The notes under the pieces: model-generated | Told to the model about the DNA's origin: nothing | What the model saw: the letters and a program-made list of their open reading frames with translations, nothing else | Databases searched by the model: none | Shown: positions 9,106 to 17,091 of the stretch, piece after piece | How positions within the stretch are numbered: the first letter of the stretch is position 1 | Layout of the letters: each line of letters begins with the position of its first letter | Made by a program: the position numbers and the translations under genes | Assembly (NCBI GenBank): GCA_947494095.1 | Contig: CANLTI010000002.1 | Span: 1-64,000 of the forward strand | DNA from: an uncultured Pseudomonadales bacterium | Lineage (GTDB): Bacteria > Pseudomonadota > Gammaproteobacteria > Pseudomonadales > Cellvibrionaceae | Length of the DNA stretch: 64,000 nucleotides | Direction: 5' to 3'

Positions 9106-9202
9106 AAAAGTGCTAGCTTATATGAGCTGTATAATTTCCCTCAAAATACCATATCCAACAATATAAGGCTAATACCTTAGCCAAGCCTCTAGCCCTGGCC
9201 TT

Positions 9203-10423
9203 TTATTTAGATCCTGCCCGCCAATTTAAGCCCCAGCGATAAGCTTTATCCATTTCTTGGTGCCCCTTAAAGTAACGTACCTCACGGTTAACCTGCAAAG
9301 CGCCATTGAGGTTTTCTAATAATACAACCGCGCACATTCGCATGGCATTAGCGCCCTGTGTCATAGGGATTTCCAGCGGTGGCTCATTAGGGACATAAAT
9401 AGTCACCACCCCATCGGTTGCCGCCCAGTTAGGCGTACCCTCATAAATAAAAGCAAAAATTAAAATTCGCTTAAAGCTTGCCCACTGCTCACCATTAATA
9501 TGTAACCACTCACCATCGCCAATTGCACCGGTACGATCATCGCCTTTAAGCTCAATAAAGGGGTCGCGATGTAAAGCACCCAAACTATTACCTAGCGCCT
9601 GAATCACATTAATTGTGCCGTCGTGTTGCTCATATAAGCAGCCCACATCCAAATCAACACCCTTATTAGCACTGCTTGCGCCACCTAATAAACCACCCAA
9701 AAAACCGCCACTTTGAGGCGCTGGTGCAGGGCGACGATTCCAATTTAAATTGATGCGAATCTCCCCAAAACCTTCTGTCTTTTTTTCGAGGCTGACACGC
9801 GACCGAGCCTTGTCTAACGTCACCTTACTTAAAGAGACAGGCTTATTAGCCGGTACTGGGCTAGATGCTTGCGCAGCAGCGGGGGCAGGACTATCATCAA
9901 TATCTACACCAAAATGCTCCGCCAACGGTTTTAACCCCCCGGCAAACCCTTGCCCTACCGCTCGAAACTTCCATTGATCGTGCCGCCGATATAACTCGCC
10001 CACAATTAATGCCGACTCCACCATGCTGCTAGCCGGTAAGGTCGCTTGCAAAAGCGCATCACCAGCTGCATTTTTAACCATAATTTGCAGGTGATTAAAT
10101 GCGCTAAAGTTAGTGCGGTTTTCGTGAATGGTTGCGGTAAAGGCAATTTTTTCGGTGCCGCTTAATAGCGCAGGTAAATGAGCATTAAATTGAGCACACT
10201 CTGCGTGCTTGGCTAAAAACTCCACACTGCCATTACCCGGGCAAGGCTGACCATAAAAAACCATATCCTCATCACCGCGTACTTTGCCATCGGTAGTCAA
10301 TACAAAAGCCGATACATCAACCTCTATGCCACTCATGCGAGCAGGAGACAAGATTACTTCTATATGCAGTTTTTCAAAGGGTACCGGGCAATTTGCCCCC
10401 GGTACTAATTGTGCTAAAGCCAT
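9203..10423 (-). CDS. TerA-like protein with two TerD domains
   Basis: The protein (406 residues) has an N-terminal TerD-type domain to about 180. It is recognisable from the ordered elements FVLTTDGKVRGDEDMVFY and LIVGELYRRHDQWKFRAVGQGF. A Pro/Ala linker follows, then a second domain with NLNWNRR, DLDVGCLYE, LKGDDRTG and GEWLHINGEQW, as in TerA. The TerD/TerA acidic motifs GDDR and DLD are calcium-site candidates. Family members are linked to tellurite resistance, phage inhibition and envelope stress. A GGGGAAGC ribosome site precedes the ATG. No other ter genes (terZBCDEF) are beside it; it is a lone gene flanked by miniature elements B2 and B3/A2. Confidence 0.85.
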   Translation of the reverse strand: MALAQLVPGANCPVPFEKLHIEVILSPARMSGIEVDVSAFVLTTDGKVRGDEDMVFYGQPCPGNGSVEFLAKHAECAQFNAHLPALLSGTEKIAFTATIHENRTNFSAFNHLQIMVKNAAGDALLQATLPASSMVESALIVGELYRRHDQWKFRAVGQGFAGGLKPLAEHFGVDIDDSPAPAAAQASSPVPANKPVSLSKVTLDKARSRVSLEKKTEGFGEIRINLNWNRRPAPAPQSGGFLGGLLGGASSANKGVDLDVGCLYEQHDGTINVIQALGNSLGALHRDPFIELKGDDRTGAIGDGEWLHINGEQWASFKRILIFAFIYEGTPNWAATDGVVTIYVPNEPPLEIPMTQGANAMRMCAVVLLENLNGALQVNREVRYFKGHQEMDKAYRWGLNWRAGSK

Positions 10424-10504
10424 GTGCTTCCCCGTTAGGTGATTACTTAAAGGTTGATGCTAATAGATGGTACTCAAAAGCTGATTATATACCGCCGCAA
10501 CTCC

Positions 10505-10775
10505 TGCACTGCCTAACCCTTGCTTTTCCTGCAAAGCCTAGCGCTTAAATGCGCAGGCTATAACCCTTCAGCACCCTGTCAAGAGGGGTTTGTTAGGGGC
10601 GAGGAATAATAGTTTGTCCAATTAGACGTAGGCTTCTGCTTTCTCGGCAAGGCGCTCGAAGGGGCGCATGCCGGGGCATGTAACGCTTTGAGCAACACAG
10701 CAGAGGAAGTAGAAAAGACGTATTATTGGATCATATATTTTTTCCTCGTCCCTTAGTTTGGCTAAATAGCGACAA
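10505..10775 (-). mobile_element. Family B fragment B3 interrupted by element A2
   Basis: The left part (to 10595) matches the inverted form of B copies (CCTGCAAAG, TTAAATGCGCAG, CATCAGCACC-like and GAGGGGTTTGTT). After A2, GTTTGGCTAAATAGCGAC (10756 on) continues as in copy B6, where GTTTGGCTGAGTAATTAC is uninterrupted. The outer end of this copy nearer 10505 is lost. Confidence 0.7.
10596..10752 (+). mobile_element. Miniature element family A, copy A2 (157 bp)
   Basis: Ends GGGGCGAGG and CCTCGTCCC, flanked by TTA on each side (10593-10595, 10753-10755). It is about 90% similar to A1 by eye. It is inserted in a family B copy, so A moved after B was in place. Confidence 0.88.
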
Positions 10776-10850
10776 TGTCTTTTATATTCAGTCGGATTTT
10801 TTCTGCGTGCACTCGAATATACTCATCACGACTAACGGGCTTTTACAAAT

Positions 10851-11498
10851 TTAGCATTCAAGCAGCGACTCAACTTTATCAACAATACTCTGATGAATAC
10901 TCTTGATGCTTTGCGTGGCAGAAAGCATCAAGAGCTCACCATCATACTCATTAAATATACGTGAATAGTTAGACTTAACTTGAATAAGTTTTTTTTCATT
11001 TTCATATTCATCGGTAAAGGCTCGCGTACTCATTCTTTTTAAAGACTCTTCTACCGGGTTATCTAAATATATAACTAAATCAGGCTTAGGGAACCTAGAA
11101 TTTAATGCTTGTACCAGTGTAAAATCTTCCTCTGATGAACAGTGATAAGCAAACGAAGAGAAGTAGTATCTTGTACTAATAACAACCGCGCCATTGCTGA
11201 CTTGCTTAATAACGCCATCAACAGGGTTGTATAAATGATCATGGCGGTCAGCGGCAAATAAATACGCCATTTGCTCATCAAAAAGGTCACCGTCCTTAAG
11301 TAAAGGGTTATCGCCTTTTGAGAAGGTAACACGGCCTTTCATTCCCTGTCGTATCATATTACCAATAGGGCCCGATGACGGCTCGCATGTTAAAAAAGAT
11401 ACATCCCCTTTGCTTTTAAAATAATTATTCAATAATTCAGATTGTGTAGATGTGCCAGAGCCATCTACACCTTCAAAAACAATAAACATTCCACTCAT
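10851..11498 (-). CDS. dTMP-kinase-like protein with altered P-loop
   Basis: A 215-residue protein with the thymidylate kinase fold pattern: FIVFEGVDGSGTSTQ at 5-19, then a RHDHLY segment, STRYYFSSFAYH and DLVIYLDNPVEESLKRM. In the classical enzyme the P-loop is GxxxxGK[ST] and the third motif is DRYxxS. Here the Lys is Thr (GSGTS) and the Asp is Thr (STRYY). A Thr at the Lys position also occurs in some divergent Tmk relatives, so activity is not excluded. Normal tmk lies beside mltG/holB, so this is probably a second, accessory copy. The gene is AT-rich compared with its neighbours and is bracketed by miniature elements. Phosphorylation of dTMP or another nucleotide is the likely but unproven role. 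Confidence 0.7.
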   Translation of the reverse strand: MSGMFIVFEGVDGSGTSTQSELLNNYFKSKGDVSFLTCEPSSGPIGNMIRQGMKGRVTFSKGDNPLLKDGDLFDEQMAYLFAADRHDHLYNPVDGVIKQVSNGAVVISTRYYFSSFAYHCSSEEDFTLVQALNSRFPKPDLVIYLDNPVEESLKRMSTRAFTDEYENEKKLIQVKSNYSRIFNEYDGELLMLSATQSIKSIHQSIVDKVESLLEC

Positions 11499-11530
11499 AT
11501 GCTTTTTATCTCTTTTAACTCGATTTTTTG

Positions 11531-11730
11531 GTAACTATTCAGAAGTACCGACATTGGGTGCTAATAAATCATTTGTTGGGCCACTCAAGCCATCTGCCAC
11601 CTTGTACTCTTAGACTTTAAGCTCCTGCAAAACTAACTCTTGCTTTCGCTGCAAGGCCCGGCACTTAAATATCCAGAAAATAACCCATCAGCACCCTATT
11701 AAGTGATTTTTTCAGCTGGGCAACAGTTAC
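11531..11730 (-). mobile_element. Family B element, copy B4 (degenerate)
   Basis: It begins with an intact GTAACTATTCAG and shows the inverted-orientation blocks seen in B6 (GGTGCTAATAAATCATTTG, CTCCTGCAAA, CATCAGCACCCTATTAAG). The far end is decayed (CAACAGTTAC). No target duplication is visible, which suggests an older insertion. Confidence 0.75.
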
Positions 11731-12339
11731 GGTTTTTACATAACTTAACTAGCGCATCTGCCAGCTCCCGCCTTATAAAGCGGTTCATTTTACAGTAAAT
11801 AACGGCATTATCAGCCTTTCATCACTCAAAGCACTTAAAACGCCTAGTCAGAATACAGTGAGGTAAAGTAAGCTAGAACCCTCGACGCAAGGGGCTCATG
11901 GAGCCTACAACGATGTATCACGGCGAGTTTAGTAGGCTTACCCTCACATCAGTCGGCGCCTCTCACTATAAAACAACCCTTGGCATCCACATTCGCTCTA
12001 GCGGTTGCTCCCTTCACCGTAAAAACCCACCACTCATTTGCCACACACCTACCGCCAGCCGGCGATTTATGGTTCAATAGAGTTAACTTGAACCAGCCGC
12101 TGCAGTTGCTACCTTTTGAATGACCTTCGAAGCAAAACTGCCCATCTTGCGGCTAACTTAGCCCCACAAGCAGCTAAGGCAATGTAAGGCGATTAGGCAA
12201 GCAAAGCCCACAAAGATTTTTGCCCTCGCATACAATAATGTTACCCCTAGCCAAACCTAGCTCGGCCACAGGCCTTGAGCCCTAGACTAAACTAGTGGAT
12301 AACTCATTTTATTTTTAAGTTTACTGTGAGAGTATTATT
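11731..12339. other. Intergenic, about 600 bp, no supported gene
   Basis: A 60-codon plus-strand frame at 11898-12080 has no family pattern. Around 11892 the sequence CATGGAGCCTAC and CACGGCGAG resembles the reverse complement of part of the tandem repeat at 1-393, so this may be a diverged fragment of it. The last 60 bases form the ilvE leader; its ribosome site (GTGAGAG) is weak and I see no clear attenuator. Confidence 0.4.
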
Positions 12340-13266
12340 ATGGATTTTGCTGATCGCGACGGCGTTATTTGGTTTGATGGGAAGATGGTACCTTGGCGCG
12401 ATGCCAAGATTCACGTACTAACCCACACGTTACATTACGGCATGGGTGTATTTGAAGGTGTGCGCGCCTACCATGCGGGTGATAAAGGCAGCTGTATTTT
12501 TAAGCTAGAAGAGCACACCGATCGCTTGTTTCGCTCGGCTCACATTATGCGTATGGATATACCCTACAGCAAAGATGAGCTTAACGAAGCCCAGCGTGCC
12601 GTAGTACGCGAGAACAATCTAGACGAAGCCTATTTGCGCCCCATGGCCTTTTTAGGCACCGAAGGCATGGGCTTACGTGCCGACAACCTAACAACCCATG
12701 TGATTGTCGCCGCTTGGGATTGGCCTTCGTATATGTCACCCGAGGCTAAAGAGCAGGGTATTAAAATTCGTACCTCTAGCTACACCCGCCACCACGTCAA
12801 TATTACAATGTGTAAAGCCAAAGCTAACGGCAATTACATTAATAGTATGCTGGCCTTGCGTGAAGCCCTAGAAAGCGGCTGCGAAGAAGCCCTGCTACTC
12901 GATAACGAAGGTTATGTGGCCGAAGGCAGCGGCGAAAACTTTTTTATGGTGCGCGATGGCATTATTTACACCCCCGAGCTCACCAGCTGCCTCGATGGTA
13001 TTACCCGTAAAACAATTTTTCAATTAGCCGAAGATTGCAATTACGAAATCCGCGAAAAGCGCATTACCCGCGATGAAGTGTATATTGCCGATGAAGCCTT
13101 TTTTACCGGTACCGCCGCTGAGGTTTTACCTATTCGCGAATACGATGGCCGAGTGATTGGCGAGGGCAAACGCGGACCAATAACCACTAGGCTACAAGAC
13201 TTATACTTTAAAGCGGTAAAAGGGCAACTGCCCGAGCATACCGATTGGCTGGCCCCTATTAGGTAA
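12340..13266 (+). CDS. ilvE: Branched-chain amino-acid aminotransferase
   Basis: PLP-dependent fold-type IV transaminase that performs the last step of Ile, Val and Leu synthesis, using glutamate as donor, in the cytosol. Its 308 residues match the usual length. The motif KAKANGNYINS at 159-169 contains the Schiff-base Lys (Lys161 by alignment to the E. coli KAGGNY motif). The C-terminal EALLLDNEGYVAEGSGENFF and GTAAEVLPI are the PLP phosphate-binding and substrate-loop signatures. It is a single gene followed directly by a strong terminator. Confidence 0.96.
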   Translation: MDFADRDGVIWFDGKMVPWRDAKIHVLTHTLHYGMGVFEGVRAYHAGDKGSCIFKLEEHTDRLFRSAHIMRMDIPYSKDELNEAQRAVVRENNLDEAYLRPMAFLGTEGMGLRADNLTTHVIVAAWDWPSYMSPEAKEQGIKIRTSSYTRHHVNITMCKAKANGNYINSMLALREALESGCEEALLLDNEGYVAEGSGENFFMVRDGIIYTPELTSCLDGITRKTIFQLAEDCNYEIREKRITRDEVYIADEAFFTGTAAEVLPIREYDGRVIGEGKRGPITTRLQDLYFKAVKGQLPEHTDWLAPIR

Positions 13267-13320
13267 ACCCTCACTCAGCACCCCATTCAGCCCCTAATTA
13301 AACAGCCGTTTAAACTGCCC

Positions 13321-13350
13321 AAAAGGCCACTCATTGAGTGGCCTTTTTTA
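13321..13350 (+). terminator. Terminator after ilvE
   Basis: AAAAGGCCACTCA and TGAGTGGCCTTTT form a 13-bp stem with a minimal loop, followed by TT. Confidence 0.9.
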
Positions 13351-13506
13351 GTTGCTGTGTACTGGCTTTATAAAAGCCGTTAGCTGCATTTGTGGCATGC
13401 GGCTCAGTACTGTTCAAAAAATATCAAATGTTATTAATTTGTGATCATTTATGCGTTACGCCTCGTTAGTATCCAAAGACTTTTATACCTTAATGCAGGT
13501 CTCACC

Positions 13507-14721
13507 ATGTCACGTATATTTCTTACACTTGTCTTTGTTAGCGTTGCTCTCTATGGTTGCGGCGGTGGCTCAAGTAATAAAAACTCTAACGCTACAGCGT
13601 CTACTTCTAGTAGTGGCGAAAATAGTAGCGCAAATAACCAATCATCTTCTAGCGAGGCCAGCAGCCCAAGCACAAAAGGGCAGCTCGTGTACGAAAAACC
13701 ATTAGGCGGTAGCCGCTTTGCCTGTGCCGATTGCCATGCACTGGATGAAACAGGGCAATTAGATGCTGAAGGTTTTCGTCGCGCAGGGCACCCCATTGGC
13801 GATGCACTGCGTCGCCCACATTTTAAAAACACCCAACTTGGCACATTTGTAGATGCTGCTAACAGCTGCTTAGATGAGTGGATGGGCACCAACATTACTT
13901 GGAATAATAACTCCGAAGATTACCTTGCTTTAAAAACGTATTTAACCACTCAAGATACTGGCAACGGCGATGCCCCAGCACTCACCTTTACACTCAAAAC
14001 CACCGATACCCCTACCGAGCAAGGCCGCGTAGAAGCTGGCCGCATTACCTTTAACCAAACCTGTGCCGTGTGCCACGGCGAAAACGGCGAGTGGGCCAAT
14101 AACCCACGCGGTATTGATATTCGCTATATTACAAACAGTGCTGCCGATGCCGCTGCAGTAGCCAGTAAAGTGCGCCGCAGTGGCCGCAGTAATAGCGATG
14201 TTTACGAGGGCTTAGTGGGCGGCATTATGCCTTTTTGGTCAGCCGAACGCTTAAGCGACCAAGAGTTGGCCGATATTACCGCCTTCCTCGGTGCCGCCAC
14301 ATTAAATACCGGCACAACACCCGGTACACCAGTACCCACACCACCACCGACCACCGAAGCTTGTGATGCAACCAGCCCCCGTATTGGGCAAATGGCCGCG
14401 CTGCGCACACTGCAACATGGCGTATCGGGCACAGCCACTATTGTTGATAATTGCACCATTAAAATTACCAATTTTAACTACGATGGCCAAGGGGTAGATG
14501 TTGAATTTTATGCCTCTCCTAATATTGCCGAGTTTGCTATAAATGGCGGCAACTATTACTCCATCACCCCTAATCGTAATTTTTTACGCCAGTCACAACC
14601 CTACGTCAATGAAGAAATAACCATCACCTTGCCTGCAGGCAGCTCAGTCGATAACCTCGGCGCTATTAGTTTATGGTGTGTCGATTTTGATATTGATTTT
14701 GGTAGTGGCAGCTTTCAGTAA
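13507..14721 (+). CDS. Dihaem cytochrome c lipoprotein with DM13 domain
   Basis: The ATG at 13507 gives MSRIFLTLVFVSVALYGC, a signal peptide with lipobox. A longer frame from 13441 adds residues that are not signal-like. A Ser-rich linker follows to about residue 55. Two haem-c sites are visible: CADCH at 73-77 and CAVCH near 180. The C-terminal 110 residues (from about CDATSPRIG) carry HGVSGTATIVDNCTIKI, NFNYDGQGVDVEF and LWCVDFDIDFG, the signature of DM13, a domain predicted to take part in electron transfer. A surface electron carrier is the likely role; partners are unknown. It is a monocistronic unit between two terminators. Confidence 0.88.
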   Translation: MSRIFLTLVFVSVALYGCGGGSSNKNSNATASTSSSGENSSANNQSSSSEASSPSTKGQLVYEKPLGGSRFACADCHALDETGQLDAEGFRRAGHPIGDALRRPHFKNTQLGTFVDAANSCLDEWMGTNITWNNNSEDYLALKTYLTTQDTGNGDAPALTFTLKTTDTPTEQGRVEAGRITFNQTCAVCHGENGEWANNPRGIDIRYITNSAADAAAVASKVRRSGRSNSDVYEGLVGGIMPFWSAERLSDQELADITAFLGAATLNTGTTPGTPVPTPPPTTEACDATSPRIGQMAALRTLQHGVSGTATIVDNCTIKITNFNYDGQGVDVEFYASPNIAEFAINGGNYYSITPNRNFLRQSQPYVNEEITITLPAGSSVDNLGAISLWCVDFDIDFGSGSFQ

Positions 14722-14752
14722 GCCAACACACAACTGTTAATATCAAACACAC

Positions 14753-14804
14753 AAAAAAGGCACCGTTTACGCTTAATATAAAGCGTAAACGGTGCCTTTT
14801 TTTT
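14753..14804. terminator. Strong bidirectional terminator
   Basis: AAAAAAGGCACCGTTTACGC pairs with GCGTAAACGGTGCCTTTTTT around a short AT loop. It ends the cytochrome gene (plus) and probably the small Lys-rich gene (minus). Confidence 0.93.
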
Positions 14805-14857
14805 GCCGCTTTTTTATTGCAGCTTACAAGCCGTAGCGGGTATAGCTACCGGTTAAA

Positions 14858-14995
14858 CTAAGCCGCTTTTTTAAGCGCTTTTTTCAATGATTTAAGTTTG
14901 CCTTCTTGCTTAGCAACTTTAGCTTTACGGGCTTTGATTTCTTTTTTGATTGATTTAACTTTTTTTGATGAGGTTTTAGATGCTGCTTTAGACAT
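14858..14995 (-). CDS. 45-residue Lys/Ala-rich protein
   Basis: A short minus-strand gene. GGAG lies 6 bases before the ATG at 14995 and the stop is TAG at 14858-14860. The product starts MSKAASKTSSKKVKSIKKEI and ends with KALKKAA. It has 17 lysines, one arginine and only two acidic residues. The composition, with heptad-like K/A spacing, resembles the basic tails of histone-H1-like bacterial proteins, so it may bind nucleic acid, but no family is recognised. It lies just downstream of a ribbon-helix-helix gene on the same strand (73 bp gap) and may share its transcript. Confidence 0.7.
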   Translation of the reverse strand: MSKAASKTSSKKVKSIKKEIKARKAKVAKQEGKLKSLKKALKKAA

Positions 14996-15068
14996 GGTAA
15001 TCTCCAATAATAAAGTTTAATACACCGTGCAACCCATTTAAAAAACGCTCTAAAACAGCCTATCGCTA

Positions 15069-15251
15069 TTACTCGTGCTCTTTATGAAAAGCGCGTATAA
15101 AGCGCCTTATTTCGCGTGCAGCACTGGTATCGAGCGATTCACACAACGCGACAAAATCATCACGCTCTTGCGCATTGATACGAATAATTAGCTGACTGTC
15201 TTTTTTACCCTGCTTTTTAACAGGCGGTTCTTTGGGTGCTGAGTGAGTCAT
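15069..15251 (-). CDS. Ribbon-helix-helix type DNA-binding protein
   Basis: A 60-residue protein. A basic N-terminal tail is followed by SQLIIRINAQERDDFVALCE and SAAREIRRFIRAFHKEHE, i.e. a beta strand with alternating side chains and two helices, the Arc/MetJ/CopG layout. AGG lies 8 bases before the ATG at 15251. Such proteins usually act as dimeric repressors of their own or neighbouring genes. A perfect inverted repeat about 110 bp upstream (15362-15386) is a candidate operator. No toxin gene is adjacent, so an antitoxin role is not supported. Confidence 0.7.
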   Translation of the reverse strand: MTHSAPKEPPVKKQGKKDSQLIIRINAQERDDFVALCESLDTSAAREIRRFIRAFHKEHE

Positions 15252-15361
15252 AACACTACCTAATTCTATCGATATTAATCATACGTATTAACAGGAACTG
15301 GCAGTTTAACATTACACCGGCTTTTATTGCGCACGTAATATACGGCGTCAACTGCATATGC

Positions 15362-15386
15362 AATGTATATACAAAATATATACATT
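15362..15386. promoter_or_regulatory. Perfect inverted repeat, candidate operator
   Basis: AATGTATATA-CAAAA-TATATACATT: two exact 10-bp arms around 5 bases, with no T-run after it, so it is unlikely to be a terminator. It lies in the space upstream of the ribbon-helix-helix gene. A binding site for that protein or another dimeric regulator is inferred. Confidence 0.5.
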
Positions 15387-15439
15387 AGATAAAGACCTGT
15401 CAAATGATAGTTTTATGACAACCACAAAGGCCGGTCATC

Positions 15440-15478
15440 AAAAAGGCGCACACAGCGTAATGCCGTGTGCGCCTTTTT
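15440..15478 (-). terminator. Terminator after gor
   Basis: AAAAAGGCGCACAC pairs with GTGTGCGCCTTTTT around an 11-base loop, just below the gor stop at 15522. Run of T in both directions. Confidence 0.9.
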
Positions 15479-15521
15479 GCAGGCTTCACCTGTGGTACTG
15501 AATGTGACTCAATGTGCGCCC

Positions 15522-16871
15522 TTAAACGGGTGTGCGCATAGTCACAAACTCTTCGGCGGCGGTGGGATGAATACCAATGGTGGCATCAAAAACTGCTTTG
15601 GTGGCACCGGCTTTAATGGCGATTGCTAGGCCTTGCATAATTTCACCAGCATCTGGGCCAACCATATGAGCACCCAAAATTTTATCGGTATCGCCATCGA
15701 CTAATAGCTTCATTAAGGTGCGCTCATCAGAGCCACTAATGGTGTGCTTTAACGCGCGAAACTCGCTGCGGTACTTTTGTACATTGCTGTATTTTGCACG
15801 GGCTTGTTCTTCGCTCATGCCAACTGTGCCAATATTGGGCTGGCAAAATACTGCTGTCGCAATATTGCTGTAATCTAATTCACAAGGCTGGCCATCATAT
15901 AAATGACGAGCCAAGGTCATACCTTCTTCGAGTGCGACGGGTGTTAACTCCATGCCACCAATCACATCACCCACCGCATAAATACTGGGAATATTGGTTT
16001 GGAAGGTGTCATTAACTTTAAGATGACCACTTTTAGCTTGCTCAAGCTCAATGCCATTGGCCAATAAATTGGTAAGGTGCGGTTTGCGACCTGTGGCATA
16101 CAGTACGGCATCTGCATTGATTGTGGTGCCGTTATTGAGGCTTACCTCTAAGGTGCCGTCGTCTAGCTTTTTAATGGCTGTTACATCGGTATTAAACTGG
16201 ATATTCACGCCTTGCTTGGCAATCTCTTGGGCGGCAAATTGACGCACCTCCTCATCAAAGCCGCGCAAAAATAAATCACCTCGGTAGAGCTGCGTCACAT
16301 TAGCGCCTAAGCCATTAAAAATACCTGCAAATTCAACCGCAATATAACCGCCACCCACTACGACAATATTGTTAGGGAAGCTCTCTAAGTCAAAAACCTC
16401 ATTAGAGCTGACCACATGCTCACGGCCCGGTATCTCAGGCACAAAAGGCCAGCCACCTACAGCAATTAAAATACGCTCAGCCGTGTACTGGGTGCCGTTA
16501 ACTTCAACGGTATTGGCCGCTATAATTTTACCGCGGCCATTGAGCACCTCAACATTAGCGTTGCCCAATAGCGAATCATAAATACCGTTAAGGCGGCTTA
16601 TTTCAGTAGTTTTATTGTCGCGCAATGTTGCCCAGTCAAAACTTGGGGCCTCGGTACTCCAACCAAACCCTTTGGCGTTCTTAACTTGTTTTGAGTACTC
16701 CGCGGCATAGACATACAGTTTTTTAGGTACGCAGCCCACATTTACACAGGTACCCCCCATATAACGGTCTTCGCAAATGGCGACTTTGGCGCCAAAGCCT
16801 GCTGCCATGCGCGCTGCGCGCACGCCGCCAGAGCCAGCACCTATTACAAATAAGTCGTAGTCGTATTTCAT
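15522..16871 (-). CDS. gor: Glutathione-disulfide reductase
   Basis: FAD- and NADPH-dependent reductase that keeps glutathione reduced in the cytosol. The 449 residues match the family (E. coli Gor is 450). The FAD fingerprint IGAGSGGVRAARMAA is at 11-25, the redox pair is in GGTCVNVGCVPKK (about 39-51), the NADPH site is around VVGGGYIAVEFAG, and the catalytic His is in GIHPTAAEEFVT near the C-terminus. The plant/proteobacterial layout GGTCV-N-VGC is intact. A Prx5-type peroxidase gene lies upstream on the same strand, which fits a glutathione-linked peroxide defence, but a terminator separates the two. Confidence 0.95.
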   Translation of the reverse strand: MKYDYDLFVIGAGSGGVRAARMAAGFGAKVAICEDRYMGGTCVNVGCVPKKLYVYAAEYSKQVKNAKGFGWSTEAPSFDWATLRDNKTTEISRLNGIYDSLLGNANVEVLNGRGKIIAANTVEVNGTQYTAERILIAVGGWPFVPEIPGREHVVSSNEVFDLESFPNNIVVVGGGYIAVEFAGIFNGLGANVTQLYRGDLFLRGFDEEVRQFAAQEIAKQGVNIQFNTDVTAIKKLDDGTLEVSLNNGTTINADAVLYATGRKPHLTNLLANGIELEQAKSGHLKVNDTFQTNIPSIYAVGDVIGGMELTPVALEEGMTLARHLYDGQPCELDYSNIATAVFCQPNIGTVGMSEEQARAKYSNVQKYRSEFRALKHTISGSDERTLMKLLVDGDTDKILGAHMVGPDAGEIMQGLAIAIKAGATKAVFDATIGIHPTAAEEFVTMRTPV

Positions 16872-17020
16872 GGGGGTATCCTATTATTTGAGTTGTTTAT
16901 TCTTGGGTTGCGGCAGTATTAATGCATTCATCAATAACAACTGGCAATTAATCACTGTTGTTACATTGCGCGCTGAGCGGGTATTGCGCAACACAATACA
17001 GGCACCATACATTAAGTAAC

Positions 17021-17044
17021 AAAAAAGGCGCACTTGGCGCCTTT
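17021..17044 (-). terminator. Terminator after peroxiredoxin gene
   Basis: AAAGGCGC-ACTTG-GCGCCTTT hairpin; the six A on its left give a T-run on the minus strand. Confidence 0.7.
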
Positions 17045-17091
17045 AGATAACCTTTTACACAAAAGTTTAATGTATTGGCCAATAGGCTCAA

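Noticed and set aside
10851..11498. The housekeeping tmk gene
   Set aside because: Wrong neighbourhood and substitutions at two catalytic positions, so the symbol is withheld.
11898..12080. 60-codon plus-strand frame before ilvE
   Set aside because: No family pattern, no ribosome site, and it lies in repeat-like DNA.
15069..15251. Toxin-antitoxin antitoxin
   Set aside because: It has a ribbon-helix-helix fold but no toxin gene on either side; the neighbour is a Lys-rich peptide and gor.
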